DNA of 58,878 nt. It comes from Domibacillus robiginosus (GTDB lineage: Bacteria > Bacillota > Bacilli > Bacillales > Domibacillaceae). The first letter of the stretch is position 1. Every line of letters begins with the position of its first letter. Location of the stretch: the NCBI RefSeq assembly GCF_000966195.1, contig NZ_LAHL01000023.1:1-58878 (forward strand), written 5' to 3'. The position numbers and the translations under genes were made by a program. The notes beneath the pieces were generated by a model. The model saw only the letters and a list, made by a program, of their open reading frames with translations, was not told where the DNA came from and did not search any database. This document shows, piece after piece, positions 49,911 through 58,878 of this stretch.

Positions 49911-51806
49911 ATGAAAAAACAAGTAGTCCTGTTGCTTTTTTTCTTTTTTTCTTTTGCAGCACCCGCTTTGGCGCGATCTTACAGCATTGATGATGTGCAC
50001 ATTCGCACTTGGATTGAAGCAGATGGCGACGTGCAGGTAAACGAAACCTTTCATTATACATTTAACGGTCAATATGATCATGTGATTCGTTCCATTCATA
50101 CAGATGGACATAGCGGCGTGCGAAATTTTGAAGCTTATGAGCTGACGAACAAATTAGCAGAGCCTGGATTCATCAATCGAAATGATTTGCAGCCACTCAC
50201 TGTCAGCCAGGATGAAAACACATACAGTGCGGATCTTGGATCGAAAAATGAAAAAAGAGCTATTTTTTATACGTACGAACTTACAAATGCGGTTCGTTCT
50301 TATGAAATGTATAGTGATTTGACTATTCCTTTTTTTGGAACGGACGGACACCATGACAAGACGCTCCAAAACGTCACAATTGATGTTGTTTTTCCAGAGC
50401 CTGTTGAACCTTCCCGTTATTATGCATTTATGCACGATCGGCTCGGTGCTGTAACAGAAAAAGGGGCAGAGGTAGTTCGATTTACAACACCTGAGTCCCC
50501 TCTTTATTCTTTAACAGAGATACGTGTCTTGTTTCCCTCCTCTGTTATGACCTTACAGGAAAAACAAGCTGCACCTATGGTATTGACTGAGGCGGTGAAA
50601 GAGGAAAACAAGTTGGCTCAGTCTTTAGATAAAAAAGAAGATCAAAAACAGCAGCTTAAAACGATTTTGGTCGTTCTATCCGTTGCTACAGCTCTTGGTA
50701 TTCTCGCCGTTTTTCTGCTTCGTTTTCGCGGAGGACTAGGCGATGCTTCCTCTGCGATGCAGCACGACCCCCTTCATTTATACATGATTGACCGCAGTGG
50801 AAGAACAGATGAATATGCTTTATTGGCCGGTCTTTATTCACTCGTAGAACGAGGGATGGTTACCGTACAGACCGTACAGTCAACAGGCCGTTTTAAAAAA
50901 GACCCTGATGCACCGAAAGAAACACTTCAATTTACTTTGACTATTAAGCGAAGAAAAGTGCTGTCATATGATCAGCAATTGATAGAGCTAGTGTTTAAAG
51001 ATCGAAAAACATTTACTATGCATGATCTAGCCGGTGTAACGCGCCTTGAAAAAAAATCAAAAAGAGGTACTCATTTATATAGAAGAGTTCATTATTATCA
51101 GAAGCAGCAAGAAGAATGGATAAACAGCGTTACAGAGGAAATGAAAAACGAAGGTTTTTTCAGCAGTGGCTTCAATTCGTTTTTAAAAATACTTATGCTC
51201 TTATCCGCCTACGCTTTTATTTTATATACTTACACTATAGACTCTTTAGATGTTTCAACAATAATTGCTTACGGGGCGATTGGCTTTGTTCTTCTTCTAG
51301 TCATATGGCGAAAGCAAAAAAAGCGCTGGCCGGCTGTTCTTTTTTATATCTTATCCATTCTTTCTGTTGCGATGTTATACGATACGGATGCAGCACACAG
51401 TCTTTTCTTATTTATTATGATGAATGCCTTGCTGTATGCACTGACACCGCGCTTTTTGCTTTCAAGCGAAGCGGCTATTGTAAAATCAGATATAAAGAAA
51501 TTTCGGAAAATGAAGTTTGCTGCAGATGAGCATATAGAAAAGCGGCTGCTGCGTATGCTGCTGCTGCGGGCCAGGCTGCCAGATTCCAAGAAAGCACACG
51601 AACTTGCAATGTCGGCTGCCTTTCCGCTGGCTTATTTAATATTGACTGATCAAGAACCTGTTCATTACATGGCGCAAACTTGGAAATGGACCAATCCTCC
51701 GGCAAGTTCTTCTGCTTCCTCATCTGACAGCAGCGGCTTTTTTGGGGATAGCAGCAGTGATGGAGGCGGAGGCGATGGCGGAGGAGGTGGTGGTGGAGCC
51801 GATTAA
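49911..51806 (+). CDS. DUF2207 domain membrane protein with Gly-rich C-terminus
   Basis: The 631-residue protein has a signal peptide (MKKQVVLLLFFFFSFAAPALA), an extracellular DUF2207 domain (about 25-230: YSIDDVHIRTWIEADGDVQVNETFHYTFNG), a membrane helix (about 260-280), a cytoplasmic domain (about 290-420), further helices (about 435-520), and a tail of Ser and Gly (SSSDGGGGDGGGGGGGAD) typical of this family. The role is unknown. AAGGAGG precedes the ATG at 49911; the frame is open from 49803. The Gly-rich tail resembles TPM-domain-associated tails. Confidence 0.9.
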   Translation: MKKQVVLLLFFFFSFAAPALARSYSIDDVHIRTWIEADGDVQVNETFHYTFNGQYDHVIRSIHTDGHSGVRNFEAYELTNKLAEPGFINRNDLQPLTVSQDENTYSADLGSKNEKRAIFYTYELTNAVRSYEMYSDLTIPFFGTDGHHDKTLQNVTIDVVFPEPVEPSRYYAFMHDRLGAVTEKGAEVVRFTTPESPLYSLTEIRVLFPSSVMTLQEKQAAPMVLTEAVKEENKLAQSLDKKEDQKQQLKTILVVLSVATALGILAVFLLRFRGGLGDASSAMQHDPLHLYMIDRSGRTDEYALLAGLYSLVERGMVTVQTVQSTGRFKKDPDAPKETLQFTLTIKRRKVLSYDQQLIELVFKDRKTFTMHDLAGVTRLEKKSKRGTHLYRRVHYYQKQQEEWINSVTEEMKNEGFFSSGFNSFLKILMLLSAYAFILYTYTIDSLDVSTIIAYGAIGFVLLLVIWRKQKKRWPAVLFYILSILSVAMLYDTDAAHSLFLFIMMNALLYALTPRFLLSSEAAIVKSDIKKFRKMKFAADEHIEKRLLRMLLLRARLPDSKKAHELAMSAAFPLAYLILTDQEPVHYMAQTWKWTNPPASSSASSSDSSGFFGDSSSDGGGGDGGGGGGGAD

Positions 51807-51821
51807 CGGTCCACCCGCCTC

Positions 51822-52349
51822 TCAATACTCTTTCTTAAAATCAGTTGCATGCATTAATGCTTGTTCTTCAGCTGCAATGCGTACAGAAAGCATCCATGCA
51901 TTCAAAAGTGTAAAAATAACTGCTGTATAGTACGCTTGAAACAGCAAAGGAATGACAATAAATTCGATTGTCACAATCATATAATTTGGATGCCGGACCC
52001 ATCGATATGGTCCTTTTTTAACGACTTTCGCTCCAGGAAGTACGATGATTTTTGTATTCCAAAAAGAGCCCAGCGAGCGAAGCGTCCAAATTCGGCCAAG
52101 CTGTGTAACGAAAAACAATGTCAGCCAAAGCGGCCAGTCCGAACTGAGAGACTTCTCCATGATCGTTACCTCGGCAATGAAGCTAATGAAAAAAAGAATA
52201 TGAAGAGCAACAATAAAGGGATAGTGACGTTCTCCCGCTTCATATGCCCCCTGGCTGAGCATCCATTTTTCATTTCGTTTAGCAATAAAGAGTTCCGATA
52301 CCCGCTGCACGCAAAGAAAAAGAATGAATATCCAAAAAAGGTTAGTCAC
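51822..52349 (-). CDS. bpsB: YpbQ/BpsB, isoprenylcysteine methyltransferase-family O-methyltransferase
   Basis: The 175-residue membrane enzyme has four or five helices and the ICMT motif region GPYRWVRHPNYMIVTIEFIVIPL with the downstream R-I-x-x-E-E (RIAAEEQAL) SAM-binding part. In B. subtilis the bpsA-ypbQ pair makes triketide/tetraketide alkylpyrones and methylates them. The reading frame opens at 52364, but GTG at 52349 has GGGGGGAA 5-6 nt before it and overlaps the bpsA stop as GTGA. No separate promoter is seen. Confidence 0.88.
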   Translation of the reverse strand: MTNLFWIFILFLCVQRVSELFIAKRNEKWMLSQGAYEAGERHYPFIVALHILFFISFIAEVTIMEKSLSSDWPLWLTLFFVTQLGRIWTLRSLGSFWNTKIIVLPGAKVVKKGPYRWVRHPNYMIVTIEFIVIPLLFQAYYTAVIFTLLNAWMLSVRIAAEEQALMHATDFKKEY

Positions 52350-53434
52350 GCTGTTTCCCCCCATTTTAAAAGCACTAATTCTCCCGAAAACCCGGGGCCT
52401 AATGCAGTCATTAATCCATAATCCCCTTTTTTCACATCGTCCAGCATAAACTGCTCTAACACATACAAAACAGTTGGAGATGACATATTACCGAATGATG
52501 AAAGAATTTCCCTTGCATGAACCGTTTTTTCTGAGGATATGTTTAATGTTTCCTCGTAGGCATCCAGCACTTTTTTTCCACCTGGGTGGGCAACAAAATG
52601 GTTAATTTCTTTCATAGATATTCCTTCTTTCCCCAAAAAAGCATCTACAAATTCTCCGAGCCACGTACGGACAATAACTGGAATATCTCGTGAGAATACA
52701 ACATGAAGTCCACTGTTTTTCATCTCCCAGCCCATTACATCCTCTGAATCAGGCATTAACTTGGATGCCGATTTTAAAATAGATGGTACTGGCCGCTTCG
52801 TTTCTACCTGTGCATCATCCCCCACCATTAATACACAGGCGATCCCATCAGCAAATAATGAAGTCCCGACCAAATTACTTTTGGAACGGTCATTCCGTTG
52901 AAACGTTAAGCTGCACAATTCAACTGCTAATACGAGAACCTTTGCTTTCGGGAAAGCAAGGCAGTACTCATAAGCACGGCTGATCCCCGCTGCCCCGCCA
53001 GCACATCCGAGCCCCCAAATCGGTATTCGTTTTGCTCCATCAGAAAACGGCAGCTGGTTCATAATTCTCGCTTCGATACTAGGCGTCGCCATACCCGAGC
53101 TGGACACAAAAAAAATCGCATCAATTTCTTCCGCCGGCTGTGAATATCGTAAAAAACGATCATCCTTTAAGCACTGCTTAACTGCTTCCGTTCCATATTC
53201 GACCGCTTTTTCAATATATAAATCGTTGCGCTCCTGCAAAGTATGATCATGCTTAAACCAATGTAACGGCATAGCAAAATGCCGTTTTTGAATTTGACCA
53301 TTTTGAAAAACAGTTAAAAGCCGTTCAATGTCCCGAAAGTCATCCTTAAATAATTCCCGGGCAAAAGCTGCGGTTTGACCTTGCTCAACAATATGCGGCG
53401 GGTGATACGTACTAGCGGATACAATACTTGGCAT
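52346..53434 (-). CDS. bpsA: BpsA, type III polyketide synthase (alkylpyrone synthase)
   Basis: The 362-residue chalcone-synthase-like enzyme has the Cys nucleophile in IWGLGCAGGAAGISRA, the catalytic His in NHFVAHPGGKKVLDAYEE and the Asn in LSSFGNMSSPTVLYVLE. The C-terminal GPGFSGELVLLKW holds the CHS GFGPG-like loop. B. subtilis BpsA condenses fatty acyl-CoA with malonyl-CoA into alkylpyrones. The start at 53434 (MPSIVSAST) is preferred; the frame is open up to 53518. Coupled to bpsB downstream. Confidence 0.93.
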   Translation of the reverse strand: MPSIVSASTYHPPHIVEQGQTAAFARELFKDDFRDIERLLTVFQNGQIQKRHFAMPLHWFKHDHTLQERNDLYIEKAVEYGTEAVKQCLKDDRFLRYSQPAEEIDAIFFVSSSGMATPSIEARIMNQLPFSDGAKRIPIWGLGCAGGAAGISRAYEYCLAFPKAKVLVLAVELCSLTFQRNDRSKSNLVGTSLFADGIACVLMVGDDAQVETKRPVPSILKSASKLMPDSEDVMGWEMKNSGLHVVFSRDIPVIVRTWLGEFVDAFLGKEGISMKEINHFVAHPGGKKVLDAYEETLNISSEKTVHAREILSSFGNMSSPTVLYVLEQFMLDDVKKGDYGLMTALGPGFSGELVLLKWGETA

Positions 53435-53521
53435 ACTCATCCCACTTTTCTTTTTGTTTATCTTTCCCTTTACTTCTTTTTTTAAACAGTTGAGAGCCGA
53501 CTCGACTTTGTAAAACATACA

Positions 53522-54238
53522 TTAAACGGCCAGCAGGAGAGCTGAATAAATAATCAGTCCGGCAGCAAACGCCCCAAAGCTGCTTTCACTTTCCTTCGGC
53601 AGCTCTTCCTTTAATACATTTAAAATAAGAGCACCTGACAGAAAAGCGACCATGGCAGAAAGTATGGTTTCTTTGAATTCTGTAAAAACGCCTATTACCC
53701 AGCCTATTAATACAGCAAAAATTAAAAGCCAGCGTCCATATTGGTCATACACATGCTGATGAGCTTCCCGCATGCTTTGATCAACTGTTAGAAAATGTAC
53801 AGCTAGGGCTAGAAAATATAATAACATCCCTATTACCTGGTTAAAGTTCTCTTGAACAAGCAAATAGCCGATCAGCATGTTGTAAAAAAAGAAAACACCT
53901 ATGTGCAGCCAAAAAATGCCTGAGCTTGCTTTTGATTGTTTTTTTCGGGTCGAATGCGCTACTGCTTCTTCCAAGCCATAAAAAAGAGCAAGCCCCACCA
54001 ATGCCATTAAATATGCGTGATTTTCAACAAACCGAAGTATACCGTTATCAGCCTCCTCTAATACTTGCTGATGCGTGCTTAAATCCGGAAGAAGGTGCAC
54101 AAACACGTAAGATACCGCGATGCCGCCTGCAAACGATAAAAAACGGCTTTTTGAAATACGCTTTGGAAAAGACATATATTTTGCCCAAAAGTGTATAATG
54201 GCAAAGCCAATAGCCAGTGCCAGGCTAAGTAGTTTCAT
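53522..54238 (-). CDS. ZIP-like polytopic membrane protein
   Basis: The 238-residue protein has about seven hydrophobic helices. FAGGIAVSYVFVHLLPDL near the N-terminus and FLSGALILNVLKEELPKE near the C-terminus resemble the metal-site helices of ZIP transporters (H-x-x-P, E). The canonical HxxxE motifs are incomplete, so metal transport is not certain. It is 87 bp upstream of bpsA on the same strand with no terminator between, so it probably opens the alkylpyrone operon. AAGGGGAG precedes the ATG. Confidence 0.65.
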   Translation of the reverse strand: MKLLSLALAIGFAIIHFWAKYMSFPKRISKSRFLSFAGGIAVSYVFVHLLPDLSTHQQVLEEADNGILRFVENHAYLMALVGLALFYGLEEAVAHSTRKKQSKASSGIFWLHIGVFFFYNMLIGYLLVQENFNQVIGMLLYFLALAVHFLTVDQSMREAHQHVYDQYGRWLLIFAVLIGWVIGVFTEFKETILSAMVAFLSGALILNVLKEELPKESESSFGAFAAGLIIYSALLLAV

Positions 54239-54304
54239 CTCCTTCTCCCCTTCTTTAATAAATCTTCATTCTTGTTCATTGCCATTCGTTCTTTCTTTTA
54301 TACG

Positions 54305-54342
54305 AAAAAACGATCCACCCATTTAAAAGGCAGATCGTTTTT
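54305..54342 (-). terminator. terminator of the csbB-gtcA-yfhO operon
   Basis: AAACGATC/GATCGTTTTTT stem on the minus strand, its first arm being the last codons of yfhO. Confidence 0.75.
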
Positions 54343-56962
54343 TTCGTTTCCACAAAAAAACAACAATAAACATTGTGAAGCCTGATAAAAACAGTAGAGG
54401 AAAAAAGAATGGCGGATAATAAACGAGCTTAACCACGTTTTTACCTTTTTCCAGTTTAAACCCTGTAAATGCATAGTTAGCTTGCTCAATATCCTGTTTT
54501 TGCCCATTTACAGTTAATTGCCAGCCTTTTTCATAAGGGAGCGGAATGGCCGCGTATTGATCGTTTTTTGTATTCTCGAGTGTAAAAGAAAGCTGGTTAC
54601 CTTCCCAGCGTAGTCCTTTAACAGATAACTGAGCACTTTCTTCTTTTGCTCTTTGAAGCACGTCATAGGTTTCTTCATACAACTTGAGATTCTTTAGTTC
54701 ATACGTGCCTTTAGGAACCCGAAGAGAAAGACGATTTTCCGCTTCTACTCTGATAACCAGCTGATCTACATTCGTCTTATATATAGAGTCAGCTGCTTTT
54801 CGGGTTGTTTTGTAATCATTTACTTCAAGCACATACGGATCTTTGTTGTTCAAGCCTTTTAAAGAAAAGGAGAGATAGTAATCCTTCGCCGCCGGGTTCG
54901 CTTGCTCGACCACTATATCAATGCCGCCTCTTTTCTCTTTTACTTCGAGTACACCGCCATGGTAATCAGCTTGAACAAGTTCAAGCGAGGTCTGTTTCAT
55001 GATTGAAACACTTTCTGGTATAGGAGCTCCTGGCTCTTTACGATCAAGGACAATACCCGAAAGCATAGCGTGCTCTTTTGATAAAGACGAAGCATGCTGT
55101 AATTCTCGTTCTGAAAACACTGTACTGGTCGTACGAACAAACGGAAGCATGTTGTCATTCCGATAACCCGCGTATTCTCCTGCAGAAGCTGATTTTTTAA
55201 AGCCGTACGGTACGTTTCTCTCTCCCTTTTCCATAACGTAGTACTTCCCCATTAGCATGCTGTGTAAATTGGCGCGATCACCAAGCGTTCCATACCGGCT
55301 GACACTTTCCCATCCCATATCAATATGTAAATCCTGTAAGTAAAAAAATAAAAGGTGTTCATTTAAAATACTTGAATAAGCGCTCATTCCTTTAAATCCA
55401 TGAACGATTGGGGTATTATTCCGCCGCTTAATTGTCCAATCAATACGAGCAAGCGGGTCCTTTTCCTGCTCTTGAATGGAAGTAATCACCTTTTGTTGAT
55501 CGGCACCACGATATCCATTGCTCTCCATAAATTCTTTCGATACTTTACTATCCGCTCCTGTAGACGACAAGCGATTTTCTTGATAAGCATTAGCAATCCC
55601 AATACTTGTGACGAGAATAAGCAAAGCCATTATCAGTTTTGTATGCCGGCTTTTTCGTAAGACAAGAATGAAAAAAGCTGCCACAATCACAAAAGCAGAA
55701 ACACCCATCCAGGCATCTTTTACGCGTTGAAAAGTTAATACAGGATCCAGCACATAAAAAAGAACGTACAAAACAACTGCACATGCAAAAGCAACCATCA
55801 GCTTTTTTCGTTTGATTTGAATCGACATGGAAAGTGAAGCTGCTGCTGTACCACCTGCCGTAAGAGATAAAAGATGTTCCCACCGATATTGTGGAGCCGA
55901 AAATCCATTAAAAACACTGGCAGCGAATGGACTCATGTGCAAAAGAATAAGAAGCATGGTTATAAAAGCAAAAAAGCGGAACAGCGGGTTTTGATACAAG
56001 GAAACAAGCATAAGACAAAAAACAACAAATGCTGGTATATAAACAATTAAGCCGTTAATTAAAAAATTATCCGTAAAACCGATAAGAGGGACTGATTCGG
56101 TATAGGGAGGCCGATAATTGTTCAGAAATCCATAAACAGCCGGTACAAAAGAAAAAGCACTAATACCAAACCCTGCAATACCGCTTGACAAAAATAATGT
56201 AATTTGTTTTTTAACCGGTGTTTCCTGCTCATCAAGCTTGAATAGCCAGCGAAACAAGATATAAATCCCTGCAAGCAAAAAGTTCACATAAGCAAAATAG
56301 AAATTATCAAATAAACTAATGGAAACAGCTAAAAGAAACATCCAGGGCTTTGCTTCCCGCACCACTTTTTCAATACCAATTAAAAGCAGTGGAAGCCAAA
56401 TCATCGCATCTGAAAAAAATTCCCAATAGGTTACATACCGAAAGTAAATAATGCTTGTACCATATACGACTGCACCGACAAAAGCAGGCAACGCTGGAAG
56501 TGTCATATACCGAAAGTAAAATGTTGTAATCATTAAAATAGCTGTTAACCGCAGTATACTAACAACTAAAATCGCCTCTGCCCAATAAAAAACATCCGGC
56601 TTTCCAATAACCCCTAAATTCTCCAATCCAAACGTGACACCTACTGTAACCAGGAAAATGATTGAGTTAAAAAAGTAGTAACTAAGCTGTGTGTATATAC
56701 TCCCACCAAATCCAAGATCAGGAGAATAAAAAAACTCCCCCTTTTTAAACTCGTTATAAAGCAGCTCTTTAAATGGCTGCATTTGTGACAGGCCATCGTT
56801 TATGCCTGTCATATATTGTCCGTCAAACCAATGTATAATAAAATACAGGTGGCTTAAAAGAGCAATGAATAAGCTTCCCAAAAACAAAAAGAAAAAAGAA
56901 TTCTTGTTTCTTGAAGAGCTTATTTTATGTAAGAATGTACGGGTGGCTTCTCTTTTTTGCAT
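54323..56962 (-). CDS. yfhO: YfhO, GT-C type membrane glycosyltransferase (LTA glycosylation)
   Basis: The 879-residue protein has about 13 membrane helices and a large extracytoplasmic region (about 480-850), ending with a final helix and KRKKRSAF. The early loop INDGLSQMQPFKELLYNEFKKGEFFYSPDLGFGG is diagnostic for the YfhO family and holds the Asp expected for GT-C catalysis. In B. subtilis YfhO acts with CsbB and GtcA: lipid-linked GlcNAc made inside is flipped and put on lipoteichoic acid outside. The start overlaps gtcA by 43 bp and has only a weak ribosome site. Confidence 0.92.
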   Translation of the reverse strand: MQKREATRTFLHKISSSRNKNSFFFLFLGSLFIALLSHLYFIIHWFDGQYMTGINDGLSQMQPFKELLYNEFKKGEFFYSPDLGFGGSIYTQLSYYFFNSIIFLVTVGVTFGLENLGVIGKPDVFYWAEAILVVSILRLTAILMITTFYFRYMTLPALPAFVGAVVYGTSIIYFRYVTYWEFFSDAMIWLPLLLIGIEKVVREAKPWMFLLAVSISLFDNFYFAYVNFLLAGIYILFRWLFKLDEQETPVKKQITLFLSSGIAGFGISAFSFVPAVYGFLNNYRPPYTESVPLIGFTDNFLINGLIVYIPAFVVFCLMLVSLYQNPLFRFFAFITMLLILLHMSPFAASVFNGFSAPQYRWEHLLSLTAGGTAAASLSMSIQIKRKKLMVAFACAVVLYVLFYVLDPVLTFQRVKDAWMGVSAFVIVAAFFILVLRKSRHTKLIMALLILVTSIGIANAYQENRLSSTGADSKVSKEFMESNGYRGADQQKVITSIQEQEKDPLARIDWTIKRRNNTPIVHGFKGMSAYSSILNEHLLFFYLQDLHIDMGWESVSRYGTLGDRANLHSMLMGKYYVMEKGERNVPYGFKKSASAGEYAGYRNDNMLPFVRTTSTVFSERELQHASSLSKEHAMLSGIVLDRKEPGAPIPESVSIMKQTSLELVQADYHGGVLEVKEKRGGIDIVVEQANPAAKDYYLSFSLKGLNNKDPYVLEVNDYKTTRKAADSIYKTNVDQLVIRVEAENRLSLRVPKGTYELKNLKLYEETYDVLQRAKEESAQLSVKGLRWEGNQLSFTLENTKNDQYAAIPLPYEKGWQLTVNGQKQDIEQANYAFTGFKLEKGKNVVKLVYYPPFFFPLLFLSGFTMFIVVFLWKRKKRSAF

Positions 56963-57336
56963 GGTTTTTTTAAAATTCTCCCTGTCAGAATAAACGTAAC
57001 GGGCAGTGTAAAGAAAACAGCCGCAAGCGGTGCAATGCTGCTATTCATATGGAACTGTTCAACAAAAAGATATAATAACACAGCTGTCATTCCTGTATTA
57101 AACAGCTGCGTTAATGGAAAGCGAACAAAAGCAGACCATGTTGGCTTTACTTTGTACGTGTAAAGTGTATTCAAGAAAAAAGAACCGATTAAACTGCTGG
57201 TAAACCCAATCATATGCGCGGCAAAAAAGTTCAGCCCCCATACATGAAGCATGAGTATGTACACCGCATAGTAATGACCAGTGTTAATGACACCAACAAT
57301 GATAAATTTCAAAAATTCATTAGGAATAGATGGCAT
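56920..57336 (-). CDS. gtcA: GtcA, GtrA-family membrane protein (lipid-linked sugar flippase)
   Basis: The 138-residue protein has four helices and the GtrA pattern (EFLKFIIVGVINTGHYYAVYILML, FTSSLIGSFFLNTLYTYK). GtrA/GtcA proteins are thought to move undecaprenyl-phosphate-linked sugars across the membrane. The start at 57336 overlaps csbB by 17 bp; the upstream in-frame start at 57366 is unlikely. The position between csbB and yfhO fits a single pathway. Confidence 0.9.
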   Translation of the reverse strand: MPSIPNEFLKFIIVGVINTGHYYAVYILMLHVWGLNFFAAHMIGFTSSLIGSFFLNTLYTYKVKPTWSAFVRFPLTQLFNTGMTAVLLYLFVEQFHMNSSIAPLAAVFFTLPVTFILTGRILKKPCKKEKPPVHSYIK

Positions 57337-58288
57337 GTTTTTCTCTCTTTTCTTTCGGTGCACCAATACTAGTATGCTGAATTAAATAATGCGGCCGTTT
57401 TTTTGTTTCATTGTAAATTCTTCCAATATATTCTCCAATGATCCCCATGCATACAAGCTGAACACCGCCTAAAAACAGAACAGCCGAGATAAGCGTAAAG
57501 TAACCTGGGACAGCTACACCTGTCTGCATAATTTGAACAAATGTAATGGATATATAAACAAGTGACAAAAGTAAAACAAGCGCGCCTGTGTAAAAGCAGG
57601 CCCGAAGAGGTTTATGGTTAAAAGAAACAACTCCGTCAATTGCGTAATTTATCAATTTCGGAAAAGACCATTTCGTTTCACCACATTCTCTGGCTACATT
57701 TTCATAGGAGATCGTTTTTTGTCCGTAGCCAATCCATGAATACAGCCCTTTAGAAAAGCGATTCCCTTCACTGAGTGTTAATAATGCATTTACAGCTCTT
57801 CGGCTTAATAAACGAAAGTCTCCTTCTCCATCAGTCAGCTTCACATCCACTGTCCGATTAACAAGGCGATAGAAAAAGGAAGAAATAATAGAACGAACCG
57901 GAGAGTCTCCCGCCCGATTGCGTTTTGCAATAACTTGATCGTAACCCTCTTCATACCCCTTTAACAGCTGTGAGATCAATGAAGGCGGGTGCTGAAGATC
58001 CGCATCCATCATAATAACAGCATCACCCTGAGCATGCTGAAGGCCTGCAAGCATAGCAGACTCTTTCCCAAAATTACGGGTAAATGAAATGTATTGAACT
58101 TCTTTAAATTGAAATGCCAATTGCTTAATAACATCCAACGTATCGTCAGAGCTGCCATCATCCACAAAAATAACCTCATACGCATAAAATTGGCCATTCA
58201 TTTCTTCCTTAATAGCCTCAAGCACTTTAGGGATATTTTCTGATTCATTATATGATGGAATAATGTATGAAATTTTGATCGGTTTCAT
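57320..58288 (-). CDS. csbB: CsbB, family 2 glycosyltransferase making lipid-linked GlcNAc
   Basis: The 322-residue GT2 enzyme has ISYIIPSYNESENIPKVL, VIFVDDGSSDDT (nucleotide Asp), NFGKESAMLAGLQHA, DAVIMMDADLQHPPSL (DAD metal motif), DGEGDFRLLSRRAV and two C-terminal membrane helices (about 232-252, 265-292). GEYIGRIYNETKKRPHY is typical for polyprenyl-phosphate glycosyltransferases. It loads GlcNAc on undecaprenyl phosphate. GGAGGATG precedes the ATG at 58288; the frame opens at 58327. Confidence 0.93.
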   Translation of the reverse strand: MKPIKISYIIPSYNESENIPKVLEAIKEEMNGQFYAYEVIFVDDGSSDDTLDVIKQLAFQFKEVQYISFTRNFGKESAMLAGLQHAQGDAVIMMDADLQHPPSLISQLLKGYEEGYDQVIAKRNRAGDSPVRSIISSFFYRLVNRTVDVKLTDGEGDFRLLSRRAVNALLTLSEGNRFSKGLYSWIGYGQKTISYENVARECGETKWSFPKLINYAIDGVVSFNHKPLRACFYTGALVLLLSLVYISITFVQIMQTGVAVPGYFTLISAVLFLGGVQLVCMGIIGEYIGRIYNETKKRPHYLIQHTSIGAPKEKREKHAIYS

Positions 58289-58700
58289 TTTGTCATCCTC
58301 CGTCTCTTTTACGTCTTGATTAATCAATCATCCGAAGCATATTAAGCTTTCACAGCCAGCTTTTTGATTCAAGTGAACCTGTCCAATGTGAAGGGTATAA
58401 GTATCAACTTCTCATATTATTGGCTAAAAGTACTTTACCCATTCTTTTTGAAAAAAAGAAATGAAAGGAAAAATCAAAAAGATGACCATTTCTGCCCTTT
58501 ATCCATCTCCACCTTTTATGCGTGTTACACTTTGATTAGACGTGACAAATGAAATAGTTAGCCTCACACGATATGTTGGAAAAAGAAAGTAATCGGCTTT
58601 ATCTCCGTATGTACTCAAATTAACTGTACCCTGACTATATTATGTTAAAACGTTTAATCATACCAAGATGTGTCTAATATCTTACAAATACAAAAACACA
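58289..58700. other. non-coding gap between csbB and the rRNA terminator
   Basis: About 410 bp of AT-rich DNA with no convincing ORF on either strand. A sigma-B-like promoter for csbB is the only thing recognised (58626-58651). A promoter close to csbB was not identified. Confidence 0.5.
58626..58651 (-). promoter_or_regulatory. sigma-B-like promoter candidate for csbB
   Basis: On the minus strand GTTTTA, 14 bp spacer, GGGTAC approximates the sigma-B consensus GTTTAA-N13-15-GGGWAW. csbB is a sigma-B gene in B. subtilis. The distance to csbB, about 340 bp, weakens the case. Confidence 0.3.
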
Positions 58701-58748
58701 AAAAAAACCACGTTTCTTTAATGGAAATCTTAAAGAAACGTGGTTTTT
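58701..58748 (-). terminator. rRNA operon terminator
   Basis: CCACGTTTCTTTAA pairs with TTAAAGAAACGTGG on the minus strand, followed by eight T, about 25 bp past the 5S 3' end. Confidence 0.93.
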
Positions 58749-58772
58749 ATTCGTTAAACAGTTATTGAAATG

Positions 58773-58878
<106 letters not shown>

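Overview
The window is chromosomal DNA from a low-to-mid GC Gram-positive, spore-former-type Bacillaceae. The evidence is strong AGGAGG-type ribosome binding sites, T-tailed hairpin terminators after most transcription units, and Bacillus-type gene sets (natKR/natAB, tenI-thiOSGF, dctBSRP, a comQXP remnant, bpsA-ypbQ, csbB-gtcA-yfhO). A 5S rRNA runs off the right edge, so an rRNA operon lies beyond it. The genus cannot be fixed from sequence alone; a Domibacillus/Bacillus-like organism is plausible.

Layout. 0-4.4 kb: a YvbH-like PH protein, a frameshifted 3' remnant of potD, YceI, YitT and a POT peptide transporter. 4.5-8.1 kb: the NatK/NatR two-component pair diverges from the natAB ABC exporter, with two TTCGCGACA repeats exactly 21 bp apart between them. 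8.1-14.5 kb: PpaC pyrophosphatase, a UMF1 permease, a family 4-like uracil-DNA glycosylase without cysteines, a 432 bp composite repeat, a lipoprotein, and an SDR/lactonase pair. 14.8-19 kb: a small FbpA-like gene, then a TPP riboswitch controlling tenI-thiO-thiS-thiG-thiF. 19-21.9 kb: a PadR/DUF2812 pair, a DHA2 drug exporter and a small membrane protein.

21.9-31.5 kb is a C4-dicarboxylate/2-hydroxycarboxylate locus. It holds a MaeN-like symporter, a MalKR-like pair translationally coupled to a BASS symporter, and dctSR diverging from dctB and dctP. Sites matching the cre consensus lie at both transporter promoters. 31.5-35 kb: an acetyltransferase, a TVGYGD potassium channel with a TrkA-N domain, and an orphan PAS histidine kinase. 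35-38.5 kb is a rearranged ComQXPA quorum-sensing locus: comQ and comP look intact, a comX-like gene lies between them on the opposite strand, and comA is reduced to a scarred remnant.

38.6-41.5 kb: an NAD-salvage operon, nrtR-like regulator/pncA/pncB. 41.5-46.5 kb: a 32-codon membrane peptide, a LacI-family regulator with no ATG/GTG/TTG start, an aldo-keto reductase, a second inverted copy of the composite repeat, VOC/EamA genes and YwaF. 46.5-49.8 kb: an ammonium transporter with two perfect GlnR/TnrA boxes, followed by a GlnD-like (DUF294) nucleotidyltransferase and a DnaQ-like exonuclease. 49.9-58.3 kb: a DUF2207 protein, the bpsA-ypbQ alkylpyrone pathway with a ZIP-like membrane protein, and the three-gene csbB-gtcA-yfhO set expected to glycosylate lipoteichoic acid.
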